Assembly (NCBI GenBank): GCA_949879775.1
Contig: CATLBW010000013.1
Coordinates: 1 to 37,216 of the forward strand
DNA: 37,216 bases
From: an uncultured Lachnospiraceae bacterium
Lineage (GTDB): Bacteria > Bacillota > Clostridia > Lachnospirales > Lachnospiraceae
Direction of reading: 5' to 3'
Shown here: positions 14,380 through 25,100 of the stretch, in pieces
How positions within the stretch are numbered: position 1 is the stretch's first letter
How the letters are laid out: each line of letters starts with the position of its first letter
Notes under the pieces: model-generated
Databases searched by the model: none
Told to the model about the DNA's origin: nothing
The model's input: the letters and a program-made list of their open reading frames with translations, nothing else
Position numbers and translations under genes: made by a program

Positions 14380-16086
14380 ATGAAAAATCTAACCCCAAGA
14401 AGCCGTATCCGGAGCGTTTTCATATGTTGGCTGGCGCTGATATGCATCATGTCAGGGCTTATGTCAGGCTCGACGCTGCGGGTATGTGCGGAGACATCAC
14501 AGGCAGTCACAGAGGCGCGCAACGGCGTGCTGCGTGTGGACTTGCTGTATGTGGATAAAGATAACAATGAGTATCTGTTGGGAAGCGGAAGCGGATTTTT
14601 AATTAACAACGATACCATCATCACATGCGCGCATGTAGTGAACCTGTCCAGCGACAATGTGGAAAAAGCGGATGAGGCGATTGGCGGCGGCTTTAAGAAG
14701 AATTATAAAGACCGCCTGAAAATCCGCGTTGTGGTAATGCGCGACGTTTATGTGTACGCAACGATAAAGAACCAGAGCGAGCAGACAGACTTTGCGATTT
14801 TAAGCCTGAACGATGCTATTTATGACCGTGAGCCGCTGACCTTGGACGTCAGCGATACCATAGATTCTACGATGCAGGTGTATGCGCTCGGTTTTCCGGC
14901 TGCCCCGGAATATTACCAGAACGTCAACAAATATACGTATGATGATGTGAGCGTAACCGACGGAAAGGTGACAAAGCTCTCCACGATTGGCAATGTAGAT
15001 ATGATACAGCACAGCGCGGCGCTGAGCGAGGGCAATTCCGGCGGGCCGCTGGTGACAGACGCCGGTTATGTAGTGGGCGTAAACAACGCTACCGTGGACA
15101 ACACCTATTACTACGCAATCACCATCAACCAGATCGTTGACGCCTTGAACGCGCTTGGCATAGAGTATACGACCAGCGATGGCAGCACGGGTGGGAATGA
15201 AGAAGGAGACGCAGATACGCAAAATGAGGAAGATAGCGAGGCAGGTACGGAAACTGGCACAGATGAGGCTGCGGAGCCACAGCCAGAGCCGGAAGCGACC
15301 GCGGAAGTGGATAAAACTGCCTTAGACAGCGCAATCAGCGAGGCAAAGGAGAAAGACCAGGCAAGCTATACGGAGGAGTCCGCCGCCAACCTCAACGAGT
15401 TGATTGCAGAGGCGGAAGAAGTAAGCGCCAATGAGCAGGCAACACAGATTGACGTAGACGGCGTGGAGGGCAGGCTTCGCGCAGCCTTGGACGCATTGGT
15501 GGAGAAACAGTCCGGCATGGATATGAAGCTTATCATCATTATTGTAGCCGTAGTAGTGCTCGTCCTTGTTATTGTGCTGGTCATTGTCCTGATGGGAAGC
15601 AAGAAAAAGAAAACGTCGCAGCAGCCTATGGCAATGCCGCCTTCCAATCCTGGGCAGCGTCCCAGCAGCCCTGCATCATCGGGCAGCGTGCAAAGGCCGC
15701 CTTTCCCGCAGCCGGATGCCGGAGGGAATGGCGAGACGACGGTATTAAGCTCGGGGGCAGGCGAGACAACTGTTTTAGGAGGCGGCGCGCAGCCGAGCGC
15801 GAAACTAATCCGTGTGAAGACAGGCGAGAGCATTCAGGTTAACAAGCCTGAGTTTACCATCGGGAAGGAAAAGAACCGGGTAAATTACTGCATTACCGGG
15901 GACAGCTCCATCAGCAGGAGCCATGCAAAGATTTCTGTAAATGGCGGCGAGTATGTAATCGCGGACCTGCGCTCCACGAACGGGACGTTTGTGAATGGCG
16001 CCAAAGTAGAGCCAGGGCATCCAACCGTATTAAAAAATGGAGATAAAGTAGTATTTTCAGAGGAAGAATTTGAATTTCGGATGTAA
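14380..16086 (+). CDS. Membrane-anchored trypsin-like protease with cytoplasmic FHA domain, 568 aa
   Basis: A signal segment (residues about 11-36, cleavage possible after VCA) exports an S1-type serine protease domain with the triad H85 (TCAHVV), D137 (QTDFAIL) and S220 (EGNSGGPL). An acidic linker and a FIVAR-like helical bundle (about 310-375) follow. A single membrane helix at about 384-407 ends in GSKKKK, so the C-terminus is cytoplasmic. There an FHA domain (about 476-568) shows IGKEKN, SISRSHAKI and RSTNGTFVNG. Just before it the motif GETTVL occurs twice, resembling phospho-threonine switch sites of FHA proteins. First gene of the operon, with AAGGAGG upstream. A membrane protease beside EssC recalls the mycosins of actinobacterial T7SS, although those are subtilisin-like. 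Substrate unknown. Confidence 0.88.
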   Translation: MKNLTPRSRIRSVFICWLALICIMSGLMSGSTLRVCAETSQAVTEARNGVLRVDLLYVDKDNNEYLLGSGSGFLINNDTIITCAHVVNLSSDNVEKADEAIGGGFKKNYKDRLKIRVVVMRDVYVYATIKNQSEQTDFAILSLNDAIYDREPLTLDVSDTIDSTMQVYALGFPAAPEYYQNVNKYTYDDVSVTDGKVTKLSTIGNVDMIQHSAALSEGNSGGPLVTDAGYVVGVNNATVDNTYYYAITINQIVDALNALGIEYTTSDGSTGGNEEGDADTQNEEDSEAGTETGTDEAAEPQPEPEATAEVDKTALDSAISEAKEKDQASYTEESAANLNELIAEAEEVSANEQATQIDVDGVEGRLRAALDALVEKQSGMDMKLIIIIVAVVVLVLVIVLVIVLMGSKKKKTSQQPMAMPPSNPGQRPSSPASSGSVQRPPFPQPDAGGNGETTVLSSGAGETTVLGGGAQPSAKLIRVKTGESIQVNKPEFTIGKEKNRVNYCITGDSSISRSHAKISVNGGEYVIADLRSTNGTFVNGAKVEPGHPTVLKNGDKVVFSEEEFEFRM

Positions 16087-16097
16087 GTAACAATCAG

Positions 16098-16135
16098 GGG
16101 CTGCCGCAATAAGCTTCGCCTTAATGCGACAGCCC
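16098..16135 (+). promoter_or_regulatory. Intercistronic hairpin between protease and phosphatase
   Basis: GGGCTGCCGCAATAAG (16098-16113) pairs with 16120-16135 with two mismatches and a 6-nt loop. There is no U-run after it, so it is more likely an attenuating, processing or mRNA-stabilising structure than a full terminator. It separates the protease gene from the following genes, which are tightly packed. Confidence 0.5.
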
Positions 16136-16159
16136 TTGAAGTCAAGAAATGGAGTGTTT

Positions 16160-16927
16160 ATGGATTTTATAGCAGAAGCGCATACAGATGTGGGCATCAA
16201 GAAGAAAACAAACCAGGATTCTGTGCTGGTCCAGCTCGCCGACACTGCATCCGGGAAAGCGGCTTTTGCCGTCGTCTGCGATGGGATGGGGGGGCTTGCC
16301 AAGGGCGAGGTGGCAAGCGCAAGCCTCATAAAAGCGTGCGCCTCCTGGTTTGAGGAAGCGTTCCCCCTGCTTTTGGAAAAAGGCATAGAGGAACAGGAGC
16401 TTAGGGAAAGCCTGGAGAACGTGGTGAGGGAAAAAAACAGCCAGATTATGGAATATGGCAGGGCGTCCAGCGTCAGCCTTGGGACTACGGTTGTGCTGCT
16501 GCTGATTGTGGGGCGGCGGTACTATATTTTGAACGTCGGGGACTCAAGGGCCTATAAGCTTACAGACGGCATCAGCCAGCTAACGAAAGACCAGACGTAT
16601 GTACAGCGGGAAATGGACATGGGGAGGATGACGCCGGAACAGGCAAAGACAGACCCCCAGAGGAACGTCTTACTGCAGTGCGTGGGCGCGGGCGATTACC
16701 TTGACCCTGATTTTTACAGCGGCGAGGCAGCGCCAGGTGAGAATTATATGCTCTGTTCAGACGGGTTCCGCCATACGGTATCGCAGCAAGAGCTATACCA
16801 GTATTTGAACCCGCAGGCGGCAAATACGGAACAGGACATGAAGGAGTGCATGAAATACCTGACGGACTTAAACAAATACCGCAAAGAGCAGGATAACATA
16901 TCGGTTGTCCTGGTCCATACATACTAA
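16160..16927 (+). CDS. PP2C-family Ser/Thr protein phosphatase, 255 aa
   Basis: A cytoplasmic metal-dependent phosphatase of normal family length. Motifs in order: KTNQDS (D20), VVCDGMGG (D41), LGTTVVLLL, NVGDSRAYKL, LCSDGF and EQDNISVVLV, together giving the conserved metal-binding aspartates. It should remove phosphate from Ser/Thr residues marked by the two kinases encoded downstream. I chose the ATG at 16160, which has GGAG 5 nt upstream; the frame is open back to 16124 but that part would overlap the hairpin. The kinase starts 11 nt after its stop, the classic phosphatase-kinase pair of Firmicutes (as in PrpC-PrkC). Confidence 0.92.
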   Translation: MDFIAEAHTDVGIKKKTNQDSVLVQLADTASGKAAFAVVCDGMGGLAKGEVASASLIKACASWFEEAFPLLLEKGIEEQELRESLENVVREKNSQIMEYGRASSVSLGTTVVLLLIVGRRYYILNVGDSRAYKLTDGISQLTKDQTYVQREMDMGRMTPEQAKTDPQRNVLLQCVGAGDYLDPDFYSGEAAPGENYMLCSDGFRHTVSQQELYQYLNPQAANTEQDMKECMKYLTDLNKYRKEQDNISVVLVHTY

Positions 16928-16938
16928 GGGGGATTGCC

Positions 16939-18651
16939 ATGCTGGAGATTGGGTCAATTATTGACGGGAAATACAAAATTTTAAATAAGGTCGGTCAGGG
17001 GGGCATGAGCGTCGTCTATCTGGCGATGAATGAAAGGGCCAATAAGCAGTGGGCGATTAAGGAGCTGCGCAAGGATGGCACGAGCGAGTATGAGGTCGTG
17101 AAGCAGGGGCTGATTGCGGAGACCGATATCTTAAAGCGTTTAAGCCACCCCAACCTGCCCAGTATCATAGACGTGATTGACAGGGACGATACGTTTTTGA
17201 TTGTCATGGATTATATAGAGGGCAACCCATTAAGCAAGGCGCTGGAGCATTATGGCGCGCAGAGCCAGGACGACGTCATCGAATGGGCGAAGCAGTTGTG
17301 CGATGTGCTGGGCTACCTCCATTCGAGGAAGCCGCCGATTATCTACCGCGACATGAAGCCGTCCAATGTGATGCTAAAGCCGGACGGGAAGGTAACGCTG
17401 ATTGATTTCGGCACGGCAAGGGAGTTCAAGGAGACTAGCGTGGAGGACACAAAATGTCTGGGGACGCAAGGGTATGCGGCGCCGGAGCAATACGGTGGCC
17501 ACGGGCAGACGGACGCAAGGACTGATATCTATTGCCTGGGGGCGACCTTGTACCACCTGATTACCGGGCACAACCCCTGTCAGCCACCGTATGAGATGTA
17601 TGCGATCCGCTACTGGAACCCTGCGTTGTCTTCCGGGTTAGAGCAGATTATCGCCAAATGCACCCAGAGGAACCCGCAGGACCGCTACCAGTCTTGTGAG
17701 GAATTATTGTACGACTTGGAAAATTACGACAAGCTGGACAGCGCGTACAAGAAAGCGGAAAACAGGAAATGGCGGGCGTTCCTTGCCTCCGGCTTCCTGA
17801 CCCTGGCGGCGGCTTTGGGCGCGGTGGGGTTCCATTCTGCGGCAAATGCGGAGACGAAAAACAGCTATGACGCTTACCTGTCGGCGGCGTCCGTTGCGGA
17901 AAGCAAACAGGCAGTGGAATATTTCCGGCGTTCCATCAATTTAAAGCCTTCCGATGAAACGGCGTACCAGGCCATGCTTGCCTATTTTTTAAATGATAAC
18001 CAGATTACAAGCGAGGAGGATGAGAGCCTGCGGGCAATCTTTAATGAGACGAACGGCACGGCAAGGTCCAACATCGAATACCTGCGGCTGAATAACGCAC
18101 AGGCATACGAAGAGTTCGCCTATGAGCTGGGCAACGCCTATTTTTATACCTACCAGGAGGCAAACCGCAGGGCAAAAGCCCAGAAATGGTTCGAGGTAGC
18201 GGCAGCCTCCACGACGCTGGACAAGAAAAAGGCCGCGCGTGCGGAGTGCCTGGGGAAGATTGCTTCCTATTCGGCAACCCTGGGGGTGAAGAATGAGGCA
18301 GGGGACGCTTCGACCACCTATTATGATTACTGGCTGGATATTACATCCCTGCTGGGAAGCGATACGCTCTCCGCGGACAACAATGTCACTGCCCTGAGGA
18401 CTTATAAGGACTTTGTATACAATGTCTTTACCTATATGCAGGATTTCAAAGAGGCGGGGATTACAGAGCGTGACATTTCATCGCAGCTTGACGCTGTGCA
18501 AAAAGCGGCGGGGGCAATAGCGGTGGATGCTTCCGATTCCGTGGAGCTAAAGTTGAAGCAGGATATTTTGGAGTATATAGACCAAGCGTTACAGGCGATG
18601 GAATCGTTGTATTTTGATACAGGCGCCGCGCCCAAAAAGGAGGGGACATGA
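16939..18651 (+). CDS. Transmembrane Ser/Thr protein kinase with extracytoplasmic helical domain, 570 aa
   Basis: A Hanks-type kinase with all key residues: glycine loop VGQGGMSVVY, catalytic lysine K41 (WAIKEL), E61, YRDMKPSN (D138; Tyr replaces the His of HRD), DFG (D156) and YAAPEQ. The activation loop keeps threonines (KETSVEDTKCLGT), so autophosphorylation is possible. A membrane helix at about 281-301 is followed by a roughly 270-residue helical, TPR-like domain (SINLKPSDETAYQAMLAY and similar) outside the cell; PASTA repeats are absent. Kinase-TM-helical domain is also the layout of EssB/YukC, which uses a pseudokinase, so this active kinase might replace EssB. The ATG is preceded by AAGGGGGA. 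The next gene overlaps by 4 nt. Confidence 0.9.
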   Translation: MLEIGSIIDGKYKILNKVGQGGMSVVYLAMNERANKQWAIKELRKDGTSEYEVVKQGLIAETDILKRLSHPNLPSIIDVIDRDDTFLIVMDYIEGNPLSKALEHYGAQSQDDVIEWAKQLCDVLGYLHSRKPPIIYRDMKPSNVMLKPDGKVTLIDFGTAREFKETSVEDTKCLGTQGYAAPEQYGGHGQTDARTDIYCLGATLYHLITGHNPCQPPYEMYAIRYWNPALSSGLEQIIAKCTQRNPQDRYQSCEELLYDLENYDKLDSAYKKAENRKWRAFLASGFLTLAAALGAVGFHSAANAETKNSYDAYLSAASVAESKQAVEYFRRSINLKPSDETAYQAMLAYFLNDNQITSEEDESLRAIFNETNGTARSNIEYLRLNNAQAYEEFAYELGNAYFYTYQEANRRAKAQKWFEVAAASTTLDKKKAARAECLGKIASYSATLGVKNEAGDASTTYYDYWLDITSLLGSDTLSADNNVTALRTYKDFVYNVFTYMQDFKEAGITERDISSQLDAVQKAAGAIAVDASDSVELKLKQDILEYIDQALQAMESLYFDTGAAPKKEGT

Positions 18652-19118
18652 GCCAGGCGGAGAATTTAATCAGTTTTTACCAGATGGGTTTTAAGGTTTG
18701 CATAGGGCTGGCGGTCCTGTTTTTGGTTTTAACCGTGGTGTTGTTTTTCCGGTTCAACATACGAGGGACGATTGCCAACCGCAGCGGACGGGCGCGCAAG
18801 AAGACAATCGAGCAGATGCGGGAGGCGAACGAACGCACCGGGCGCCTAAAGTATGCGGGGAAAGTCGCCATGGGCGAGTATACGCCGATGTCCCTGGGTG
18901 ATGGGAAGACGGACGAGACGCAAGGCTCCCGCGATGGGCGGCCTGCGATGGAAGAGACAATGCCCTTGGAGCCGCCGCAGGCGGCAGGAAGCCCAAAAGG
19001 CAGTTTGCCAGGAAGCCCGAAAGGCAGTCTGTCAGGCAGGAAGAAAAAGAAGCCTTATGCAGGGAAGTTCGTTATCACCAAAGAGGTGCTGCTCATCCAT
19101 ACGGATGAGTGGGTTTGA
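18648..19118 (+). CDS. Small single-pass membrane protein, 156 aa
   Basis: The start overlaps the kinase stop (ATGA), so the two are translationally coupled. One membrane helix lies at about residues 14-35 (VCIGLAVLFLVLTVVLFFRF). A basic cytoplasmic region follows (RSGRARKKTIEQMREANERT), then a flexible tail with the repeat GSPKGSL, a run of lysines and a final VITKEVLLIHTDEWV. The tail contains MEETMPLEPP and TDETQG, acidic threonine sites of the kind that kinases mark for FHA binding. I know no named family. It may be a phosphorylated adaptor between the kinase and the FHA proteins; that is inference. Confidence 0.7.
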   Translation: MSQAENLISFYQMGFKVCIGLAVLFLVLTVVLFFRFNIRGTIANRSGRARKKTIEQMREANERTGRLKYAGKVAMGEYTPMSLGDGKTDETQGSRDGRPAMEETMPLEPPQAAGSPKGSLPGSPKGSLSGRKKKKPYAGKFVITKEVLLIHTDEWV

Positions 19119-19148
19119 GTGGAAGGAAACAAAGGAGTGTGAATTTGC

Positions 19149-22100
19149 ATGAAGAGAAAGCAATGGATGAAGGGCAAACGTTTGATTTCGCTTGTATTGG
19201 CATGTTTATTGGTTATATCCATCATACCATGGAGCGATTTGATCGTGAGGGCTGAAGAAGAATATTTCAGCATTGCCGTAAAGGAGCAGGGAGGAAGCGG
19301 CTCCATCTCAGGCATAAGCATCGTGGCGCCGCAGGTGACGCCAGAGGATGGGAGCCTTGCAGACGGCAAAATTTCCCAAATCCCTGCGGGCGCCAAAGTG
19401 TCGTTTGAGCTTACGCCCACGGAGGGGAAATACCTGGAAAAGATTATCTGCAAGAAAGCGGCAGGGAACGTGACCTTAGATGACGGGAATGTTACGCCCG
19501 GAGAGGGGAGCATTACGCCCGGCGACGGGAATGTTACGCCTGGCGATGGTGACGTCGGAGGCGATGTTGGGGAAGGAGCTGTCATAGATGGCGGCGTTAC
19601 AGTGGAGCAGGATGGCTCAGGCGTTTATAAAGTGACGGTAGGCGCGGTGAAGGAGAACCTGATCCTTGTCTGCATTTATGGGGATGTCAAGTCCCAGGCA
19701 GGCGGCAAAGAATATTTTTCCGTAAAGGCAAAAGGCAGCAACCCGCAGGAGGATATGGAGACATATCCGGTATTTGGGGAGTCTGCGGAAGGCATTGAGG
19801 ATGGCATATACTACGCGAAACGCGGCTTTTTACTCTATCCGCAGGAAGGCGTAAGTTTGAAGATGGAAGGAGAAGAGGCTTACGACAGCGCAAAACGTGA
19901 GTATGCGGAGGATAGAGAAATCTCCTCCCTCTATGTGGAACAGGCGGCGGGGGATTCCTCAAGCTACCAGAAAGTGTCCCTGCAGCCTAAGGTTTCCCTG
20001 AGGATAGACAATGAGGCGCCCAGTATCAATGAGATTACCTTTTCCGGGCTTGGGGAATCAGAAAGTTCCTGGAGTAAGGACAGCGTGGTGGAGACGGCAT
20101 ATGGTTACTATTTCCAGGACGCCACCGCCATGCATATCAGGGCCGAGGACGATGCGTCCGGGGTCAGCGCGCTCACATGCCGCCTGGAAGGCATTGACGG
20201 CACGAAAAAGGAAGTGGTGATTGCTAAACAGGGGGATCAAGGCTATATCCTGGAGATTGCCAGCAATTTTAAGGGAAGGGTTTTTGTCACGGCGACGGAC
20301 CATGTGGGCAACCGCAGCGAGGAGGCACAGCCTGCCGGGGTCATTGTGGAGGACAAGGATAAGCATGAAGGGAATTCTGAGATTACCATTGAATTGCCGG
20401 ACACAGCTTATAGAGACGCCAAGGGGCAAAACCTTTATCAGGGCCAGATTCAGGCAAAGGTTACGGTAAAGGATGCGTATATGGGGCTGAAAAAAGTAAG
20501 CTGGTCGTTGGCTGCCGGAGCTGGCGAAAAGACGAAAGAAACCCTCATGGAGGACTCGGTAGAGATTGACAATGCGGGAAATTTCCCTGAGGGCACAGGC
20601 TTTCAGGGGGTGAAAGAGGATAACCTTGTCACAGAGATGACAGGAGAGATTGCCATAGACAGCAACCGCAATGACCTTACCTTGACAGTGTCTTTGACAG
20701 ACCGTGCCAACCGTCCATTGCAGGAGGAGGTAACGTTTAGCATAGACAGCACGCCGCCGAAGGTGACGGTAGCGTACGAGGATGGCGCCTCACCGGACAC
20801 GACTGCGGATGGGAGCAAGAATGGGATTTATAAAAATACGCGAAACGCGTATATTACAGTCCAAGAGAGGAACTTTAACGGCGAAGAGGAAAGCATTGCC
20901 ATAAGCAAGGCATTGGAAGAAGCAGGCGTAACGGTATCAGAATGGGAGAATGCCGATGGGCTTAGCGGGAGCAGCGACGAGGCGGCGCATACCTGCAAGG
21001 TCACGTTCCCGGGGGACAGCGCATACCGTTTTTCCATGCAGGTGAAAGACTTGGCAGGGAACCAGGCTTCGTACCGCGAGGATGGCTCGGCGGACGTCTT
21101 TACCGTGGACCAGGCAGCGCCGACGCTGAGCGCGGACGTGGCGGTTGTGCCGAAAGACCCGCAGACCGTGAAACAGTATGTGCAAACTGGCAGTGAGGCA
21201 GTCACCTGGTATAACCAGGATGTGAAGTTCTCCTTTACAGCAAAGGACGCCGTCTCCGGTCTGTATCAGGTTAAGACGAGCGATGCAGAGGGCGTGGACG
21301 GTAAATTGGCAAACCATGTGGACGAGACGTATGATTTGGCGCCATATTCCGTCGACGGCTCTGATTATGGGAAACGCAGCGAAGTTTTAGAGCGGGAGTA
21401 TACGCAGGTTGAAACCGCCGGGGAAGGAACCTACCGGCTTAAAGCCCAGGCTATCGATTATGCAGGCGGTGAGGAGCGGCTTGCGTCGGGGAAGGTTGGG
21501 GTGGATACGACAGCGCCCGAGGTTACAGGGATTACTTTCTGTGCCACAGAAACCTCGCAAGAGGACTGGAAAAATGACAGCGTTGTGCAAACGCCTTACG
21601 GCTATTATTTCAAGGAAGCCGCAACCGTAAAGGTTTATGCGCAGGATGCGTTGTCCGGGCTGAAATCCATCTCCTATTGCTTACAGGATGTGGAAAACAG
21701 CGGGGAGCGGGCCTACCAGGCGCTTACGCCCCAAAAGGAAGAGGGAAGCGGCAGGGAATATATCGAGATAGAGATTGCGCCCAATTTCAAAGGACAGATA
21801 TACGTCTACGCGACAGACAATGTAGGGAACCAAAGCGACGCCATCCACCCTTCGGGCGTCATCGTTGAAAATGGGCAGCACCATCAGGGGGAGGCGGCGA
21901 TTGCAGTGGATATGCCTGCGCCGACTTACCAGAATGGGGAGAAGGAGATTTTTTACCATCAGGACAGCATAAAAATCCCCATCACTGTAACGGACCGCTA
22001 TGCCGGCATCGAGAAGGTGGAATGGCAGGTGTCTTATAAAGATGGGGGCAGCGCTGGCAACCAGTCCGGGGAAATCGTCATAGGCAATGACGGAAATCCT

Positions 22101-25100
22101 CAGGGGGACAATGGCTGGGAATTGAAGGCGAAAGACGCGAACCTTGTCACAGAGATGGCAAAGACCCTTACGGTAGCGGAAGAAGGAAACCATATTTTGC
22201 TGAATGTTACCTTGACGGACCGCGCCGGCAATCAAACCGTAGAGACAAAAGGCTTCAAAATTGACAGGAGCGCGCAGGAAATTACCGGCATTAAGTTCTC
22301 CGGCACAGGCAATGCGGACAGCGCCTGGGACAGTGCCAGCGTGGATAAGACGGATTACGGGTACTATTTCAAGGAAAAAACGGAGGTAACCGTGCAGGCA
22401 ATTGACGCTTCTTCCGGCGTAAAGAGCGTTACATACCGCCTTGTAGGCATCGATGGCACACAGAGGGAGGAGACCCAAAACGTCAATGCCAACAATGAGG
22501 TTACCTTTACCATCGCTGCTAATTTTAAAGGGCAGGTGTATGTATATGCAACGGATTATGTGGGGAATGCCTGCCGCGAGCTGCAAACGGACGGCGTGAT
22601 TGTCGAAAGCGAAGGGCAGCATAAGCAGACGGCGGAGGTTGCCATTGATATGCCCCAAACGCCTTTCCAGGATGCGCAGGGGCGCAGGCTTTACAACAAA
22701 GATACGGACATAGAGGTCAGCGTAAGCGATGCATATGCGGGGCTGCGCAAAATTGAATGGTCGGTAAGCTCCGGGATGGACAAAGCGAACAACCAGTCCG
22801 GGACCTTAGAGGTCAATAAGGACGGCAGCTTGTCAGGGGACAGCAATGGCTGGGCGATTAACGGGCGCGACGCGAACCTTATCACAGAGTTAGGGCGCGT
22901 GGTTACCGTGCGCAGCAACAGCAATGAAATCACCTTGCAGGTGAAGCTGACGGACCGTGCGGGGCATACGACGGAGAAAAAAGAAGTTTTCAGCATCGAT
23001 AAGACAGCCCCGAAGATTTCCGTATCTTACGATCAGGAGGAATCCCCGGGCACGTCTGTGGACAGCAGGTACAAGGAGTTTTACGGCAAGGAACGTAAGG
23101 CTGTGGTAACGGTAGAAGAGCGGAACTTTGATGAAGGGAAAGCAGAAATCTATTTAAAGAAAGCATTTATCAATGCGGATGTGGAGATATCCGGCTGGAC
23201 AAGCAAGGATAAGTTAGGCGGCGTCAGCGATAAGGCAAAATACACCTGCACGGTTGCCTTTTTGGGCAGCAGCGCCTACAATTTCTCCGCGCATGTGACA
23301 GACTTGGCGGGGTTGGAAAAGGCTTACCATACCGATGGCTCTGCGGATATTTTTATGGTGGACAAGGGCAGGCCGTCGCTGAAGAAAGATAATTTTAAAA
23401 TCAGCCCGAGGGACCGCGACACCGTTAAAAGATATGTCGACGGGCAGGGGGTGGCCTGGTACAACCAAAACGTGGATTTCTCTTTTACGGCGAAAGACAT
23501 CTGCTCCGGTTTGTACCAAGTATCGGCCATCGCCAATACGATGGGCGGCCTAAGCGGCAAATTCAGTAAAGATATCAAAGAAACCTATGCCTTGGAAAAC
23601 TACAGCGTACAGGAAACTGATTACGGCAAGCGAGGGGAGACCGAGGAACAGGGCTATACCTTGACTACCGCAACCGGCAGGAACAAGAGTGAAAAGTACA
23701 GGCTCTCTGTGGAAGCGATGGATTATGCAGGCAATCAGTCGGCTATGCAGTCTAAAATTGTCGGCATTGACAGGGAAAAGCCGAAGATTACGGGAATCGC
23801 CTTTGAGGGCGTCGGCAACCAGGACAGTAGCTGGAAGGATAAGACAAGCGTGGACAGCACGGATTATGGCTATTATTTCAGGGAGACGGCGACCGTTAAG
23901 ATTACCGCAACCGATGTAAATGCCAACGGCTCTTCCGGGCTGAAGTCCATCTCCTACCGTTTGGAAGACATTACGGACAAGGACGAACGCGAATTCGTAA
24001 CGCCTAGGTTACAGACGCAAGAAGGGCAGCAGTACATTACGTTCGTGGTCCCCGAAGGGTTCAAAGGGCAGATTTATGCTTATGCGACGGACTATGTGGG
24101 GAACCAGGGCAATACGGAACAGCCAGACGGCGCCATAAAAGAAAGCGCAGGGCAGAAAGCGGAGGCAAGGATTGAGGTCGCAAGCCCCGAGACTTCTTAC
24201 CAGGATGCAGAGGGCAGGCCATTGTATGCCAGAGACACAACCTTCCATATTACCGCGGAAGACGTCCATTCCGGTTTGCGCAGGGTGGAGTGGTCTGTGG
24301 AGTCTGCAGAAGATTCCGGCAGCAACCAGTCCGGCTTTGTGGACATTGACAACAGCGGGGCGATTAACGATGGAAGCTGGAAAATCAGCGGCAGGGATGA
24401 GAACCTGCTTACGAGGCTGGAACGTGACGTCACCGTGCGCAATAACAGCAACAACATCACCTTGAAGGTGAAGCTGACGGACCGTGCAGGCAATGTGACG
24501 GAATATAATGAGGGCAGGGGGCTTGTGTTCAGCATTGACAAGACGCAGCCGCAGATTAATGTGACCTACCTTGAGAACGATGCTTCCCACGAGAAGTATT
24601 ATAACAAAGACCGTACGGCTGTCATCACGGTGACAGAACGCAACTTTGATGAGGAAGCGACCAACCGGCAGATACAGATTACCAATACGGACGGTTCCAT
24701 CCCGGCTTACGGCGCCTGGAGCCACGGCGGGGAATCAGGGACGGACCGCGCGACCCATACGTGCACCATCACGTATGCAGCGGACGGCGACTATACGTTC
24801 ACGATGACGGCGACGGACAAGGCGCAGAACTCTGCGGCATATGGGAATGTAGACGAGTTTACGGTCGACCAGACGAAGCCGGAAATCAATGTCTCCTACA
24901 ACACGGCTGACATGAATGGCATCTATTACAAGGATGAATGCGTCGCGACCGTGACGGTCAAGGAGCACAATTTTGACGACGCCAGCGTTACCTTCACACA
25001 GACCGCGCAGCTAGACGGGCAGACGATTGCCACGCCTGCAAGCGGCGCTTGGAGCAGCCACGGCGATGTGCATACGGCAGTGATCCATTACGACAGGGAT

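Noticed and set aside
21681-22658. 325-codon antisense frame inside the giant Ig-like gene
   Set aside because: The sense strand shows clear repeated protein modules; the antisense frame is a by-product of codon bias and repeats.
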